Shown: positions 11,145 to 24,500, counted from the stretch's first letter. The stretch is 64,000 nucleotides of DNA from Isoetes taiwanensis (GCA_021234155.1 JAJEKV010000058.1:3916600-3980599); one strand, 5' to 3'. Notes: a model not told the origin generated them from the letters alone. Made by a program: numbers and translations.

Positions 11145-11276
11145 TGGCATTTCTGATGGCTACAAATTTTAGGTTCCATTAGAATTCAAACTCATAATTA
11201 CTACATACGCCTAGCTAACTTTTTATACTAAGGTGAAAAAAATTCCCCCCATCATTCGAGGTTTATGCTTGGGATT

Positions 11277-13142
11277 TTTTTTTTTTTTTTTTTTGAGGTT
11301 AAGGCAGTTTTGATATTACATGCAAAAAGAGATTACATGAATATTTACAGCAATTGCAAAGGCAAAAAAACCTTTGCAATGCTTACTTATCCCAAGAAGG
11401 GATTGGAAAAAGCAGCACAGCTAGATAAACAAAATAAGCTGTACCAGCTGATCAAAGAAAAATATCAAGTGCCAGAAATAGTTTAAAAACAGTAATCAAA
11501 CCACTGGTTCTCTATTCATAGCCCAAATCAAACTCCAATGGATCGAACTGGACAATATGAAATACTGTCTCAAGCTCATCAAGATCCAGAGGGGTGTGGA
11601 CCATGAACTGCAGCATGATTTCAGAGGTGACGTCGAAGTGCTCCTCCCATTTTGCAGCAAAGTAGATCTTCAGATCATTCCACCACCAGAGATCTTCATA
11701 TTCCAGAATGACCCCCAAAGCTATCTGAGCCCAGATGTGCTGTTTCAAGTGAATCATCTTGGCTTTGATCTCCCCCCTTGTCCACTGCACAAAGGTCAGC
11801 TTCGGATCGTATCTTCCACGGGAAGGGGGAATAACCATATCATAGTGCTCAGTCACAAAATCTGTCAATGTGAATATCAGCATCAGAAAATGTTAATTTG
11901 AAAAAAGCATAAAAACCATGGTAATTCCCAAGAGAATCCCAATTTCTGTCATATGCTGAGCCCTTGCATCTTCTATGAGCAATAGCAGTCTCAACCAGCA
12001 GGGACTGAAAACAAGCCTTAATCCAATTAAGGTTAAAAACTTTTTGACCATGAAGGATTCAGTTTCGGTGCTTCCAGATGGACTAAAGGGCCAGAGTTCT
12101 CAGAGTGCCACAAAAGGCGCTTGGGAAGTTCAGAAAGACAAAAAAATCCTGAGAAAAGGAACCAGGAGTGGCCATACAAAGATTTCTTGCCCAAGTCCAA
12201 AAGGGCAAAAGACGAGGACATTGAAAGACATGCAAGTTAGACTCTGGAATTTGACAGCCCAAAGGGCAGGTGTTGGAATAAGCAGCCTTATACTTTGCTA
12301 TTCTGTCATTTGTGGACAGACTCTGGTTCAGCAGTAACCATCTAAATAAGAGAATCTTTTTTGCACAATAGGCCTGCCAACCATCAGTAATCACTTTAAC
12401 TGCCTCCTGCTGAGTGCAGCCCCATTTTGTGGTGACCTTGAGATCAGAAGGTTGAATGATCAATTTGTAAATTCTGGAGACACTATAGTTTCTCTTTCCC
12501 TCACAACTCCATGAGATAGGAGCTAATGAGTCTTCCCAATTACTCAGGGAACGGGAAATGACAGAGAAGATCCTTTTGTTCACCTGTCTGTCACTAATTT
12601 TAGTCACCATTTCATGCCAGGTGAGCCAATTACCATTGCATCTGAGGTCAGCAATGGATTTAAAACCAGCATCACTCCATTCTTTGTATTTTCTTGGATG
12701 TTTGAGAGCCAAACACCCTGCTTCAGTGGGCAATAGATTGTGATGCCAAAAGAAATGAAACTTGGAGCTTACCTTTTGAAGGTCATCTGCATGGAAACAA
12801 TGAGAAGCTTCATTCCATGCCTCCAAAAGTCGCCTCATGATAGGAGATGTGTGGGGCCCTGCTGTAAGCTGATAAAAAGCTGAGTCTGGGAGCTGATGTT
12901 GGATAGAATTGCTTCCCACAGGTTTGGTTTGCTGAATCCAGTACCTAATGAAGGCCATAGCAGGGGAATCATAAGAAGAAGCAAGAGCACGCCAAATCAG
13001 TTTTGCAGCTAGGGCCTGAGCTTGTTTGTAGAGATCTTTGCATCCAAGGCCTCCAGAATCTTTTGGAGTAATAAGATTCTGCCACGCAACTTTATAGTCA
13101 CCTTGCCAGATGAATTTCCGAATAGCAGTCTGAATTTCTCCA
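11277..13142 (-). mobile_element. 5'-truncated L1-type LINE (ORF2 C-terminus)
   Basis: The duplication TATGCTTGGGATTT flanks the copy at 11263-11276 and 13143-13156. The left end starts with a T run, then the complement of an L1-like 3' end. Minus-strand frames at about 13140-12083 and 11883-11512 encode the C-terminal part of L1 ORF2, including the reverse-transcriptase zinc-binding region with CPLGCQIPESNLHVFQC. A coding gap near 11.9-12.1 kb (SIWKHRN, then HGQKVFNLNWIKACFQ) shows a frame change. The polymerase domain is absent because the copy is truncated at its 5' side. Confidence 0.88.
12083..13142 (-). pseudogene. L1 ORF2 C-terminal fragment with RT zinc-binding domain
   Basis: The frame begins inside ORF2 (EIQTAIRKFIWQGDYKVAW, the typical post-RT segment) and runs through the zf-RVT region (LLFRWLLLNQSLSTNDR; CPLGC...HVFQC). 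The frame stays open slightly upstream of the LINE into host DNA, so its apparent first methionine at 13165 is not a true start. Later residues continue in another frame at 11512-11883. Confidence 0.85.
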
Positions 13143-13156
13143 TATGCTTGGGATTT

Positions 13157-14884
13157 CAACTCCAAGACTGAAGATCTAGACTGTTAGTGCCATTAGAAAA
13201 TGGCCAGTGCTCAATCTTGGTCAACCAAGATCATTGCTCTGATACCATTGTCCCCTGCGCATACACGATGCTTCGATCATATATGAACGGGAGATTTCCT
13301 CCTGTTATGGTGAGCAAGGATCTGAGGGGGAGAATGATGTGTCATTCATCCCGTCTTCCTCGGGATCGACCTAGCTGCGGAATCGCATAAACATAAGCAC
13401 AAATCATCACATCACACGAAATACATAACCACCTCGAATGATGAAATGACCATAACAACATCATATCCTAGCAATAACAACAGCAACATCAACAAGGGGA
13501 AATCCTATCCAGGCTCATACTCATGGAAGTAGACTGACGACTAAGAGCCTCCAGAAGTCAATGCAAACGGAGTTCATGGCAAATGGATTTGACTGGCATA
13601 AGAACATGGCCGTTGGGTCATCCGCCCCTCCTAAGCATACTTTACAGATAGGCTAATAAGTATTGGGGATGTGATCGTAGTCTACCAGGTGCATAATCAG
13701 AGGGACTACTCCTGGGTTGCATCTCCGTAGTCCCGATGAGGCAGGAGGGGATCACTCCCCTCTATAAGGTCCATGCCAAGTACAGGTGAGTTAGAGAGCC
13801 ACTGCTCGTACACGACTTGAACCCCACTGAGGCGATGCATCACCAATGAGGTGTCGAGCCCGCACCTTGCCTACACTCAGTGGCAAACTATTAGACCTGA
13901 CCTATAAAGTTCCCCGACCGTCGCAATGCACTAGAGGGATCAACTGTAGCCGGACAAGCCTTCCTTGTCAGCCAGGGGGGCTCCAATGCACATGCCACAA
14001 TAATTGGGTACTAATGAGGTTATCTACGAACACCATCTACGAAGGCTCTGGGTCACTAACCCCCTTTCCAATAGTATACACAGAAAAAAAACCATCATCA
14101 TCAAATAAATTTGAAATAATAGAATAACATCTAATCTATCTATTAACATACATAGTTAGGTTCCTTTGTTAATGGCTGAGATTTTTAGGCTCTAGGGTCC
14201 CCTATAGCTAGGAATCAATGCATCAAAAAACCTGATTTAACCATCAAATGAATCACTCACCCGACACTTGGCGAGCTCCTACTCCTCTAAGATTGTCCAT
14301 TCTGTTGAGATGATATTGGATCGTCGAACTGCTTGGGGAATCGAGCTCCTCCACCCCCCCCCCTTCCAATGGTTCAGGCAGAAAAGGTTCAAGCGCTGCT
14401 TCAATCCGAGATGCTGAGGAATCTGAAAAGGTTTTCCTTTTTAGGGTCTCTGCCCCTTTATGCCCACGAATCTAGGTTTGGGCCGTTTGAGTCAAATGGG
14501 GTATTGACACGTGGCAATATGGATTATATTTAACATGTGCAATATAATGGTTCATATGGTTGTACCCTAGGGTACAACCCTATACGAACGTCGTGTCATG
14601 TCGTCTGAGTGGATATGTACTAGTGACGTGATAGTATAATATATGTACTTATACCGTATATTATGCTGGAACATCATAAGGTTTGAGGTCAGGTTATATA
14701 ATGGTCGAAGAACATAAGAGGGGGTGTAATAACCCAACGAGGAGAAAGAGAAAGTATGATGTGAACTACAAAAAATAAGATGCACAATGAGATTAAACTA
14801 ATCATTTCAAATCCACTAGAGAAAAGACGCCATCAAAGGAGATGTGCTTAAATAAATGATGGCAGGTCAACAAAAACAACCATC
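13157..14884 (-). other. LTR-like non-coding DNA with a minus-strand primer-binding motif
   Basis: CTCTGATACCAT near 13237-13248 is the reverse complement of the initiator-tRNA-Met primer-binding sequence used by many LTR elements. It is followed by TGTCCCC, so an LTR of a minus-strand element may start about 13250. I found no matching second LTR. The following 1.3 kb (CAACA- and CATCA-rich) has no gene. Treated as a possible LTR fossil of uncertain extent. Confidence 0.4.
14559..14578. repeat. 20-bp perfect palindrome
   Basis: GTTGTACCCTAGGGTACAAC is its own reverse complement. It lies in non-coding DNA and no partner feature was found. Confidence 0.8.
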
Positions 14885-17341
14885 CCAAAAAATTAGAACC
14901 ATGGGGAATCAAGAATCACGCAAATTACGAAAGCCATGATAACCACCTCTAACCTAAAAGAACAATGGGAAGAAATCCCCCAAACTAGGACAACACCAAC
15001 TGTATGCATTTCATAGATAAACAAGGGGAACAAGGACAACATCGAGCCGTCTGTGTCTAAAATATTTGTGAAGGCCCTTGCAGACAAAGTGTGTGATGTC
15101 TTGGCTGTATAAATCTCTCCTACCCAATCTGGATTCTTGCCAAGGAGGAGCATTTTAGACAATGTTACTGCTACTTATGAGGGTATGTATTGGGCCCGAT
15201 TGAAAGGTCAGCGTATAGTCTATCTTAAATTAGATTTTGCCAAGGTATATGACAGTGTGGATTGGGAATTTTTGAAAAAAAGCCTCTTAACATTGGGCTT
15301 TGGTCAGCAGTTCACCAGTCATGTTATGAAGCTCCATATCTCGGCACGGTCTACTGTGTTGTTTCAGGGGGAATCCTCCACTATTTTTTCGGTTGGGTGG
15401 GGTGTTCGCCAAGGATGCCCATTAGCTCCACTTTTGTTCATAATAGTAGCTGAGGTCCTCTCACAACTATTTGCTAAGGCCGTGCAGGATGGAATAGTGC
15501 AAAGGTTGAGTACGGAGGATGGTTCACAGGAAATTTGTAACCAGTATGCTGATGACACATTTCTCTTTCTTGTTGCTGATGCGGACAATCTTCAGAATGC
15601 AAAGCTTCTTCTTGATTACTTTCTCTTTAGCATCTGGAGTTCTTGTTGGTTGGCCAAAGCGTTATGCATTATGGACGCTTGATGGGGTTGTGCCTCCTTG
15701 TGTTGCTGATTTTCCTTGGAAGGTGCTTCCGCATGGAAAGGCTACTAAACTTCTTGGTATTCCTGTGGACATTCATATTTCTACTTCCGATGCTTAGGAT
15801 ATTATTATAGAAGGGTTGCGAAAGCATTTGTTTTTAGTGGAATACTGTTAAGCTCTCTTTGCAAGTGCAAATAACTGTTGCTAAGCATATTTTAAGTAAT
15901 TCCCACATTTATATGGCCTCTGCTCTTCTGGCTTCTCAGTCAAAATTTCAGATGATTGTTACCATTGTCCATAATTTTATTTGGGTGGGAATGAGGAGCA
16001 TGCTGTGGTCAAGGTTGCATGGTCCAAATGCACTAGGCCAAAATTTGCAGGTGGTTTGGGTATGACAGACTTCCATCTGCAGAGTAAGATTCTGATTTCT
16101 AAGTTCATTTGGTGGATCCTTAAGGATATGGTTGACTCACCTGGAATGCGGCTGGTGAAGCAGTCACTTGCACATTGTGTTCCTTTTGGGAAAGCTTCGT
16201 TAAAATCTCTTCTTCCTTGAGACCCCGTTTTATCAGCTATGCCCTTTTCCTAATGCCTCCCCTTTTTTGAAAGGCTTGCTGGAGTCTTGGGAGACAATAC
16301 AGACCTTATTTCGTATTAATCTTGGTGCATATCATCAGTTGAGTGCCTCTTGTTGGTGGATACATGTGGAAAATAATCTTCCACTTTGTGCCTGAGTTCA
16401 TCCATTAACTCAATGGCGTTGGAGGTTAGCAGGAATCTTGACAGTTACGGCATGGTATGATTCTAATCAGTTAGCGACATGGCAAATCTTTCAAACAAAA
16501 TTCTTATTGTCTCGATGGAACATACCTATTTGGCAAAAGGTTGCTAGTACTCTGCCATTGGTTGCTCCAGAGGCTATTGAAGGGTGCATGTGGGTTTCCC
16601 ACCAGAGTGTTCACGAGCATAGGCTTGTGAACTCTATGTATAGGCTGCTTGTCAATGGTGATATCCTTCCACCATCCACTAAGTGGTCCCTTCAGCTCTC
16701 ACCTCCTAGTTGGAGATGTATGTGGACTTGGGCTTGGGATAAACTACTCCATCCTAAGGTGGTTGTGCTTTGGTGGCAGATTCTTCACAGATGGCCTCGC
16801 GTGAATGTGCTTGTCCACATATTTGATCCTCGAGTGTCAGCACTATGCCCACTATGCAAGCAAAGGGACGAGACCATTGAGCATTGCTTCTTTTTATGTG
16901 ATCATCTCTAGCATGTTTGGTCTTGGCTGCTTTCTCTTTTTCATGTGACATTGACAAGTCAGCAAGTGCTTCTGGCTATTTATCCAAATACTTGGAATAA
17001 GTTGCGGAGCCAAGCATTTCATTTAGCATCAGGATGGTTGTTGTGGTCCATCTGGAAGCGCAGAAGATTGTGTATCTTTCAGGGTTTGGATATTCCTCCT
17101 GCAGTGGTCCTCCAAGACGCACAAGCTAGAATCGCTAAGGCCTACCATTACTCTTCGCTTGCTCCTGCCAAGCGACAATTGATATTTGAGTCCTATTTGA
17201 GTGTGTTGTCTTATACATGATGATGGTTCTACTCAGTGGATCATGATTATCCTCTGAGATTTTATTCCCGCCTCTGCATTTGTATATGGCTTTTGGCTTG
17301 GAGTTTCAATAAAGTTTGTCTTTCTTCAAAAAAAAAAAAAA
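14885..17341 (+). mobile_element. L1-type LINE, 5'-truncated, with poly(A) tail
   Basis: An ORF2 relic reads through the RT (SILDNV, YLKLDFAKVYDSVDWEFL, VRQGCPLAPLLF, NQYADDTFLFL), the thumb (KLLGIPV) and the zinc-binding region (CPLCKQRDETIEHCFFLC). An AATAAA lies at 17309 and a run of A ends near 17346. A candidate duplication, ACAACCATC preceded by A residues, lies at about 14872-14884 and 17342-17354. The first 130 bp after the left duplication do not read as ORF2 and could be an inverted 5' piece. RT motifs are certain from about 15016 onward. Confidence 0.85.
15137..17220 (+). pseudogene. L1 ORF2 reverse transcriptase and C-terminal domain, several frame breaks
   Basis: Successive frames give one L1 ORF2. 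RT occupies 15137-15650, with the catalytic YADD kept (NQYADD, about 15541-15558). The frame changes near 15630 and continues as LASGVLVGWPK. Later blocks at 15859-16065, 15981-16220 and 16438-16911 cover the thumb and the zf-RVT domain. The tail at 16945-17220 (WSIWKRRRLCIFQG) is the L1 C-terminus. At least three frame changes and a stop near 16909 make it inactive. Endonuclease and ORF1 are missing. Confidence 0.85.
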
Positions 17342-17354
17342 AAAAACAACCATC

Positions 17355-18250
17355 TGTCAATCATAGACAAACAAGGATAATATGAATCCCTTTAAATATG
17401 ACAACAACTACCAATGCTGAATGCATAGACACACAATGTGCCATCAAAACTTCTCCTAAACCACCCAAAACATGCTAGCAAAATTTCACTAAAGTAAGGA
17501 AGAATGCAAGATGATGTAGTAATGTCCCTGTTAATGACATGACAAGGGGGACCCAAAATTTGTCAAGCTAGTAGCATGCCTTAGCAATGAAGATGCAAAT
17601 TTGGAATTCTCAAAGAGAATGCTAACAAGGACACTAGTAAAAACTTGTAATGATGTGTAACAAATAACCTTGTAAAAAACCCACAAACATGAACAAAAAT
17701 GAGAAGAAGAATCAAACCTGAATGGAAATGCATGATATGACGAAGATAGTTCTGCTGGAGAAATGAAATGGCTCAAATAAATTGCATGACAAATACAGAT
17801 GCCATAATCTATCAATTCACAAGGTGAGAAAACAACGATCACAATGCACAACCGACTCAAACTAAAATGCATGATACACCAATAAGGAAGTTGGACTAGA
17901 ACCACGAGTGAAATGATTGACCAGAACAAAGCATTTGAATAAATCATCACAATAAAATCGAAAAAGATATACTCGAAGATAAGAGATGAATGTTACATAA
18001 AAGGACTATGATCGAAAAAACAAAGGAAACAATCTATGCAATCTGAGATTTTTTTAAATGCAACCCAGAGATCACGTGGTCTTGTTAGGAGATTAGAGAA
18101 ACATAAGTCACAACTTTCGAGAAAAACAACTAAAAAGTTTCAAACCTAGAGAATCAAACTGCAGCATCGTATAATTTCAAAACTCATACTTACGAGAAAA
18201 GCGATGCGACGACAACAAACTGCGTGACCAACAAACATACCTTAGAAGGC
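17355..18250. other. AT-rich non-coding stretch
   Basis: Low-complexity A-rich DNA follows the LINE tail. No gene, no inverted or tandem repeat of note. Confidence 0.5.
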
Positions 18251-18605
18251 AAAGGAAAATGCATTATGGGTTCAAGAGCAAAGGAAAAAGCAACATCAAA
18301 TACCACATTAGAATTGAAAAGGGGCAAGGGAAGGGTCGATGTGGGTTCAAGGGTAGAATAAAAAGTTTTTTGACATTAATAATACACATTAGAGAACAAA
18401 GGAAATTTTGATGCGAGTGCAATGGCAAAGGAAAATTTGACGTAAGAGGAAAAAGCAACGTCGAATACCACATTAGAAGTGAAAGAAAAAGGGCAAGAGA
18501 AGAGTCGATGTAGATAATACATATTACAGGGCAAAGGAAATTTCGATGCGAGTGCAATCGCAAAGGAAAGTGTGACATTCATAACCTACATAAAAGGCCA
18601 AAAGG
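18250..18605. repeat. Degenerate repeat of GCAAAGGAAA-type units
   Basis: Motifs such as GCAAAGGAAA, GTCGATGT and CATTAGA recur at irregular 40-150 bp spacing, producing 'mirror' frames on the minus strand with LPLPLHSHQNFL-like repeats. A related stretch lies at 29436-29600, beside the other GC-rich block. It ends in a GGAA microsatellite (18603-18620). Confidence 0.55.
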
Positions 18606-18609
18606 AAGG

Positions 18610-19660
18610 AAGGAAGGAAGGTACTTTTATCGTCCACGGAGACCAATCGGTCTATGGGACCCAATACAAAAACGCAGCAAGTGGATTACTGCCCGGATTA
18701 AAAAACCCCCGCCCCGAAGGGTTTTCGAGGGAAAAACCGTGGCAGCAATCAGCCTGCTGACAAACTGTCCTAACATATAAAATGCAGAAACACCCAAATA
18801 TATCTGATCATGCACCACACCGTGAGTGCCTAATCGGTGGGCAGCCAGGGGGGCAAAGGTGACCTCGCAGTCAGTACCTCGAATGAATATACGACCCGGA
18901 GACGCGTCGACGGTGTGTTCATCAGCAAATGCAAGGGCAAGTCCGGCCATACTAGGGGGCGTATCGCCCGGATCGACCGAAAATTTGGGCAACTCGGAAA
19001 GTGTGAGACTCATCCTCAATGGCACCCGTTTGATAGCACCGACGAGCACCGTCTGGCGGGGCTCCCCAATCCCGCCCGCCCTCGATCGCGAAGATGGTGG
19101 GCACACAATGCGAATGGAGGCAATGAGTCTGCGCTTTTCGAGGCGGTTGGAACGCGAGGTAGATTTGTGGCCCCGGGCTAACACGGGGGTTGATGTGCTC
19201 CTTGTAATGGGCCATTTTGACCTGCTCTGAAGCCGGGGGGTCCCGAGCTTGCCAAGGAAACAAGCATCTAGGTACTCCATGGTCGCCACGATCGGTCATG
19301 TGCCCACAGACGCATCACATTGCTCTGCCCGTTCCACTGGCGAACCAGCGATCTCTCTTACCCCTCCAACGGGCCCTAAGCCGTTTGCGGACCCATGACC
19401 CAGTGTAAGCCCGGTGCGGAGCCGAAAGCATCACCCATAGTAACCACTTTTCCGAAAATAGATGATGTGTCTATCAAGGGCTGCATTGAAGCGGCAAGAA
19501 TCGAGTTTTCGCAGCGAGAATCGATAGGGGATGAAGGTTTCACCCCAAGTGCCCGTGCCAAAAATGCCATACACTTTTGCTCCAAGTCATTCCGTGTCGC
19601 CAAAGAGGCAATAGGGCCCCAAACCCCCTGGGTGCGGCTAATGTAAAGGTCTATATGGCA
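18610..19660. other. GC-rich block of unknown origin
   Basis: About 1 kb is markedly GC-richer than its surroundings and stays open in several frames on both strands, including a 220-residue minus frame at 18627-19289. I could not match any of these to a known domain. The piece near 18705-18740 (CCCGCCCCGAAGGGTTTTCG) resembles a stretch near 32725-32750 inside a recombinase-type element. The block may be a foreign or retroelement fragment. No gene is called. Confidence 0.4.
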
Positions 19661-20430
19661 TAATGCGTAATGAGGGTTAAAAAAAAAAGGCCCTTATACG
19701 GTTAAAAACCCACGAAAAAACCCCCTTATACGAAATTTTTTAGAAACTCAAAATACATTCCCTACCATATATGTACCCTGAGTTCTATAAATTCAGTCAA
19801 ACCCCCTACCATATTTGTACAATCAATTATCCAAATTCAGCCAGACCCCTTACCATACTTTTAGAATAAGTTTCATAAATCCAGTTACACCTTATTACAA
19901 GCCGCTAGAAGCCCGTCCACAAGTGCCCTCGATCAGGTTGTATATACATTTGACTATTTGAGTGACCAAGTTGAGTGTTAAGTAGCTACAGTTTAGGGTT
20001 AGCCCGGGTTTAACTTGTGGACAAGGGACAATCATAAGACAATCTTAAGATTATTAACAAATGCAAGACCTTGCTTTTGCGCTCTTTCTGGATGGCAAGG
20101 ACTTCTCATTGCAACATGATCTTGATTGTTAGAACAATGTAATTCATTTATTTGTATTTTAAATATATATATATATACAAGTGTTTGTACTTTGTAAGGC
20201 CTGTATGAACTCGAATGTATCTATTTTGAGGATTGTACCACCAATGTTGCTGGATTACTAAGTTTATATACGAAGATTCTATTAGATTGTGGAGAGTTTG
20301 TTTCTAATTTCACTATATATTTTATAAAAATTCATAGACTACTTGAAAAGCCATCAACTTTTCATGAACGTGAATGTGATTTTGATAGACTTTCTACACA
20401 GCCGGCCCTGCAAAAGACACCAAGTGCAAA
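19660..20430. other. Non-coding DNA with short ACCCCCTACCATA-type repeats
   Basis: Three loosely spaced copies of a CCCCCTACCATA motif (near 19762, 19802 and 19848) and a TATATA tract are present. The motif resembles the ACCCCCTAACGTA repeats at 27240-27385. No gene. Confidence 0.5.
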
Positions 20431-20660
20431 GGATTCTACCAGATTCCTTTAAGGTAAAATTATTAAGCATTCCTCTAGCTTCTCTTAAGATTCACCAAGG
20501 TCCCCTTTATGATTCCCTAAGACTTCCACTAGATCCCCTTAAGATTCCTTTCCTTAGAGTTCCTAGCGTTCCACAAAGATTTTGCTAGATTCTCCAATAT
20601 TTTATGAAGCATCCACTAGATTCCCTTAGATTCCTTCAAAGTCTCTACGATTCTATAAAG
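20430..20660 (-). repeat. Degenerate GATTCC(C/T)TTA satellite
   Basis: A short-period array of AGATTCCCTTA-like units. It is the reverse complement of the unit in the larger array at 57245-57790, so the same family occurs in both orientations about 37 kb apart. Confidence 0.7.
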
Positions 20661-23600
20661 AATCCCTTACATGATGACTAGAAGAACATATTGCAGGGTT
20701 AATCACGACGAACATTCGTGAACTAGAGTACTTTGTTGCAAATATAACCTTGTGACATTAGAGCGATGGTTGTAGATGTTATCACACAGTGCTGCTTAGG
20801 TAGTCTGACACGTTGCTGGGGACTTCAAAAGTCTAGGATTAGTGGACTCATCCATAAGCCATCGAACTCAAACATGTACAAAGGTTGATTCTCTAATGGC
20901 ATCCTCTATACAAAATGATTTTTAATCATTGAATTGATTGTTTACTAATGGACCCTAAACACATTATACAGGACGGGGTTGTTTGAAGAAGTGCTCTTGT
21001 TAGGCAGTAAATGTAAAGGGTATCCAAAGTGCTTTAAAGATAGAATTGATATTATCGTTGTAGAGCATTCGATAATAATTTGAGAAGCAAAACACAATTT
21101 TTCATAACAAACTAGTATTCCATTTGAGAGTGTATCATAGAGCATAGGTGTACATGCTAAAGGCAGAGGTGCTCTAGATATATAGGTCAACTTTTCTTCC
21201 GCACAATTCAAAATACGTGGCTTTAAGGATGGACTTGCCATAGGCAATGCTCCTATCGACATTATGCAAAATGCATATTTTTTATGTTCTCAGTTTTAGT
21301 TCAACATTCTTGTCATTGCCTAAAAATAAACCTTTTTATTCTCTAAGAAACAAATCATTTATACTTCTGGTTCCATTGATGCTTAAAGAACCCAAAGCAA
21401 AGGTGGAATTCTGACCCAACCAAAAAAGAAGATATCACCAATGTAGGAAATATGAAATTTAAAAGCTAAATATAGACACGGGACGTTGAGAATGCACGGG
21501 GAATTCACTAGAGCCATTATAACGGTGCCGCATAGTATTGATAAGCTATATCAGATGCAAAATTAAAGGAGGGTTGTTGTTTATATTGCCTAACACCCTT
21601 CATACAAAGCTGCATGTATCAATAGAATGATCATAAAGAGGAATTTGGAAATTGAAAATCGAATGAAACTTCAAGTAAAAGCTTCGAGGCAATAGAATAC
21701 GCAATGCCCTGTGCAAAAAGAACAAACCGAAGACATGAACTCAATACTTGAATGCAAGTCTTTTGCAACAAAAGTACACATCAAACCTTGTGGCAATAGA
21801 ATGTGCAATATCGGTATTCATATTATAGCATGACTTTTTTCGCAAGCTAAAGATATCTCATCATCTCTCGATTACATATGCACACCGCCTTGTCATATTT
21901 TCTGATCCACCAAGCCTCTTAAAACCATTTGATGTCAAAATCGTGTTATGCGATTAAGATCCGGATTAGAAGGGAAGAAACTCATTGCCCTTAATAGAGA
22001 TTTAAGAAGGAACTCTAGCTAACATCTTTTATCTTCATCGCACTTGCAACACGCTTGCGGGTTCATTTGATGAATACAAAGCTCATCAAAGACCGCAAAA
22101 CATCAAACATTGTTACAACCATTTCTTATCTTTCCCCATAAAATATTATTGATTTAGGTGTTACCATCTTTGGCACCGAAAGTATTATCCAGCCGTTTGC
22201 CGGACTTCTAGCTCAAGTAACGATATTTCATATTATGCAATTAAAGCCTACTTGAGACATCTTCTAAAACAGTTTTGAAACCAGATTTCTAGCTCAAGTG
22301 GCCCTATCTATGTGGAAAAAGGGCTAGATAATGACGGGACTTGCTTTCGACTTGATACATTCCTGCAAAAACATTAACATAAACCGCATTAAGCAACGGC
22401 TTCCCTCTTGTCGATGTGGCACAAATATGGCTTCTTGCTAAAATTCCAACATCCGCCCCTTAAGCCATATTTTCATAAAGGTGCAGTTTACTACTGTAAT
22501 ATCCTCCTTATGATGGAGATAGAAGCTTAGAGCATTCACTAAACCAGCAATGCTTTGCACTAAACTTGGAGCAAAGGTGATGAGGCAATCTTTAACTTCG
22601 GTGGCCTGCCTTAAGATCCTCTTAATTATGGAGATAGAAGCTTAGAGAATTCAATCGGTGATGCTTTGCACTACACTTGGAGCACAAGCAATGAGGCAAT
22701 CTTTAGCTCAATGGCCTGCCTCATCACGAGAAAAAAACCCCTTGGACCAAGAATCATCTTTTGAGCTCGATATAAGAAGCGGCATTGAAGTTTGTCTTTT
22801 AACATATCAAGCATATTAAGAAGGACAAAGAAGGAAATTACGGCAGAGCCCTGTTTCGTGCAAAACTAACATTTTCAAGTACGATTGGGCTCCAAGATTG
22901 TTGCTCCTATACACCGAATGAGATCTAATAACCATTTGCGGATGGATTTCCAAGCAAGATTTAGACTATCAAGAACAAAAACCTGAAGTTGGCCTTTACC
23001 TTAAATAAGTTAGCTATGTCTATCGGACTTGTTACATGTGTTTCCAATCACCTATTTCCTTGGCATCCGCAATGCACATAAAACACAAATTAGGCATAGA
23101 AAAGAAAGCAAGTTTGCTAACAAAAACATATTAACACGGACACTGAATCGGAGTTCTATATCAAGAATGGCTGGATAAGAGTTTGCTGGCCCGATTTGGC
23201 TCCACAAAAATCCGCCATTGAGGGACTAAAGCTCCATCCCATTTCTTAAGCGTGCAAATGCAACTCTTGATCGATGGAGTCCGCCCAAAAACCTCATGGG
23301 CTTATGAAAAAATCCGCCATATAGGCATTCCCCGTTAAATTGGGAACTAAATCACATGGCCAAGGACTTTTCGTAAATAGTCACGAATCCAGGAAGTAAA
23401 CTTGGCCCTAAAAATCCTTTCGGATCACCATCATTATAATGCAAGCTTCAATCATGAAGCGACCACCGCGGGCCGCATGACTCTAAGGTCATGGCGAAAT
23501 CCTTGATAATCTGAAATAAGAATAAAATAGATGAAAGGCGTTCATTTCAACCTAAAACAGTGACTAAGAACATTAACATTACAATGCGATCAACCGATTC

Positions 23601-24500
23601 TCCTATAGGCGCGGTTGAGATTGGGCCTTTGGTTGATGAAGCCAAGATCTTCATAAAAAAAAAAAGGCGGTGCACGGGCCAATAGTGGATTTGCCATCTC
23701 CACGAGAATATCTCGGCGGAAGCTTGAGCAAAGGCATGCAAGCTCGAAGATGAGCGGATCGGCCCACGATCACCTGATTTGGTGGAAGAATAAACGTCGG
23801 AATTAAAATCATTTCTTTTTTTTTTTTTTTTTCTTTGCTATTTTTTAATGCGAACAAAAGAAAGCAGAGTTCACCGAGCTTGGTCAAGAACATCCCCGAA
23901 CAACAGGGGGCAAGGCTAGACCGCCACGGGAACCGAACCGAACCGGGAGGAGGAGAAAAATGCTACGAAAATGTAGATATGATTAGAATAGGGTGCCACT
24001 TTTAGGTGGCAATTAATGTTGACGACCATTAAATTGCCACCTCATAAATTAGCATTAAAATTGCACCTTCGTTGCATTTTCAAGAAAGAAATCAACGCAT
24101 GGGATCTTGCCTCTCTTCCTTGATCCAACGGTAATGAGATGTGGAGCATGCCCCATGCATGCCCCCATAGAGATCCGAAGGCTACAAATTTGCCACCTGG
24201 CTGCTTTTCAAACAAACGGCCTTGATTCATTTGAGTATATAGACAAGGTATATGATGGGGGTACATCCAAGTAATTTTATATATATTATGATATGCAAAG
24301 ACAAAAGGCCCCAAAGACTAAACAATAAGGACAAAATGTTCCAAAATATCCAAAGGATATGTGCAAGTAATGTACAACATCAAATTTTACACAATAAGTT
24401 GTTGGAAAAAAAACTTCATATCTAAGACAGGAGCACATATTATCTTTGGCAAAAGAACACACACACATATCTAACCGCGCTTCCTATAAGACATTGTGAG
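20660..24500. other. Long non-coding AT-rich stretch
   Basis: No supported gene. It includes a tandem duplication at 22501-22723 and short A/T tracts, e.g. near 23655 and 23815. A 105-residue minus frame at 20945-21262 has no recognisable domain and looks like chance. Confidence 0.5.
22501..22723. repeat. Tandem duplication of about 110 bp
   Basis: Units 22501-22614 and 22615-22723 share GGAGATAGAAGCTTAGAG, ATGCTTTGCACTA and TGAGGCAATCTTTA in order, with several substitutions and small indels. Non-coding. Confidence 0.75.

Noticed and set aside
20945-21262. 105-residue minus-strand frame as a gene
   Set aside because: No recognisable domain, no splice context, AT-rich surroundings.
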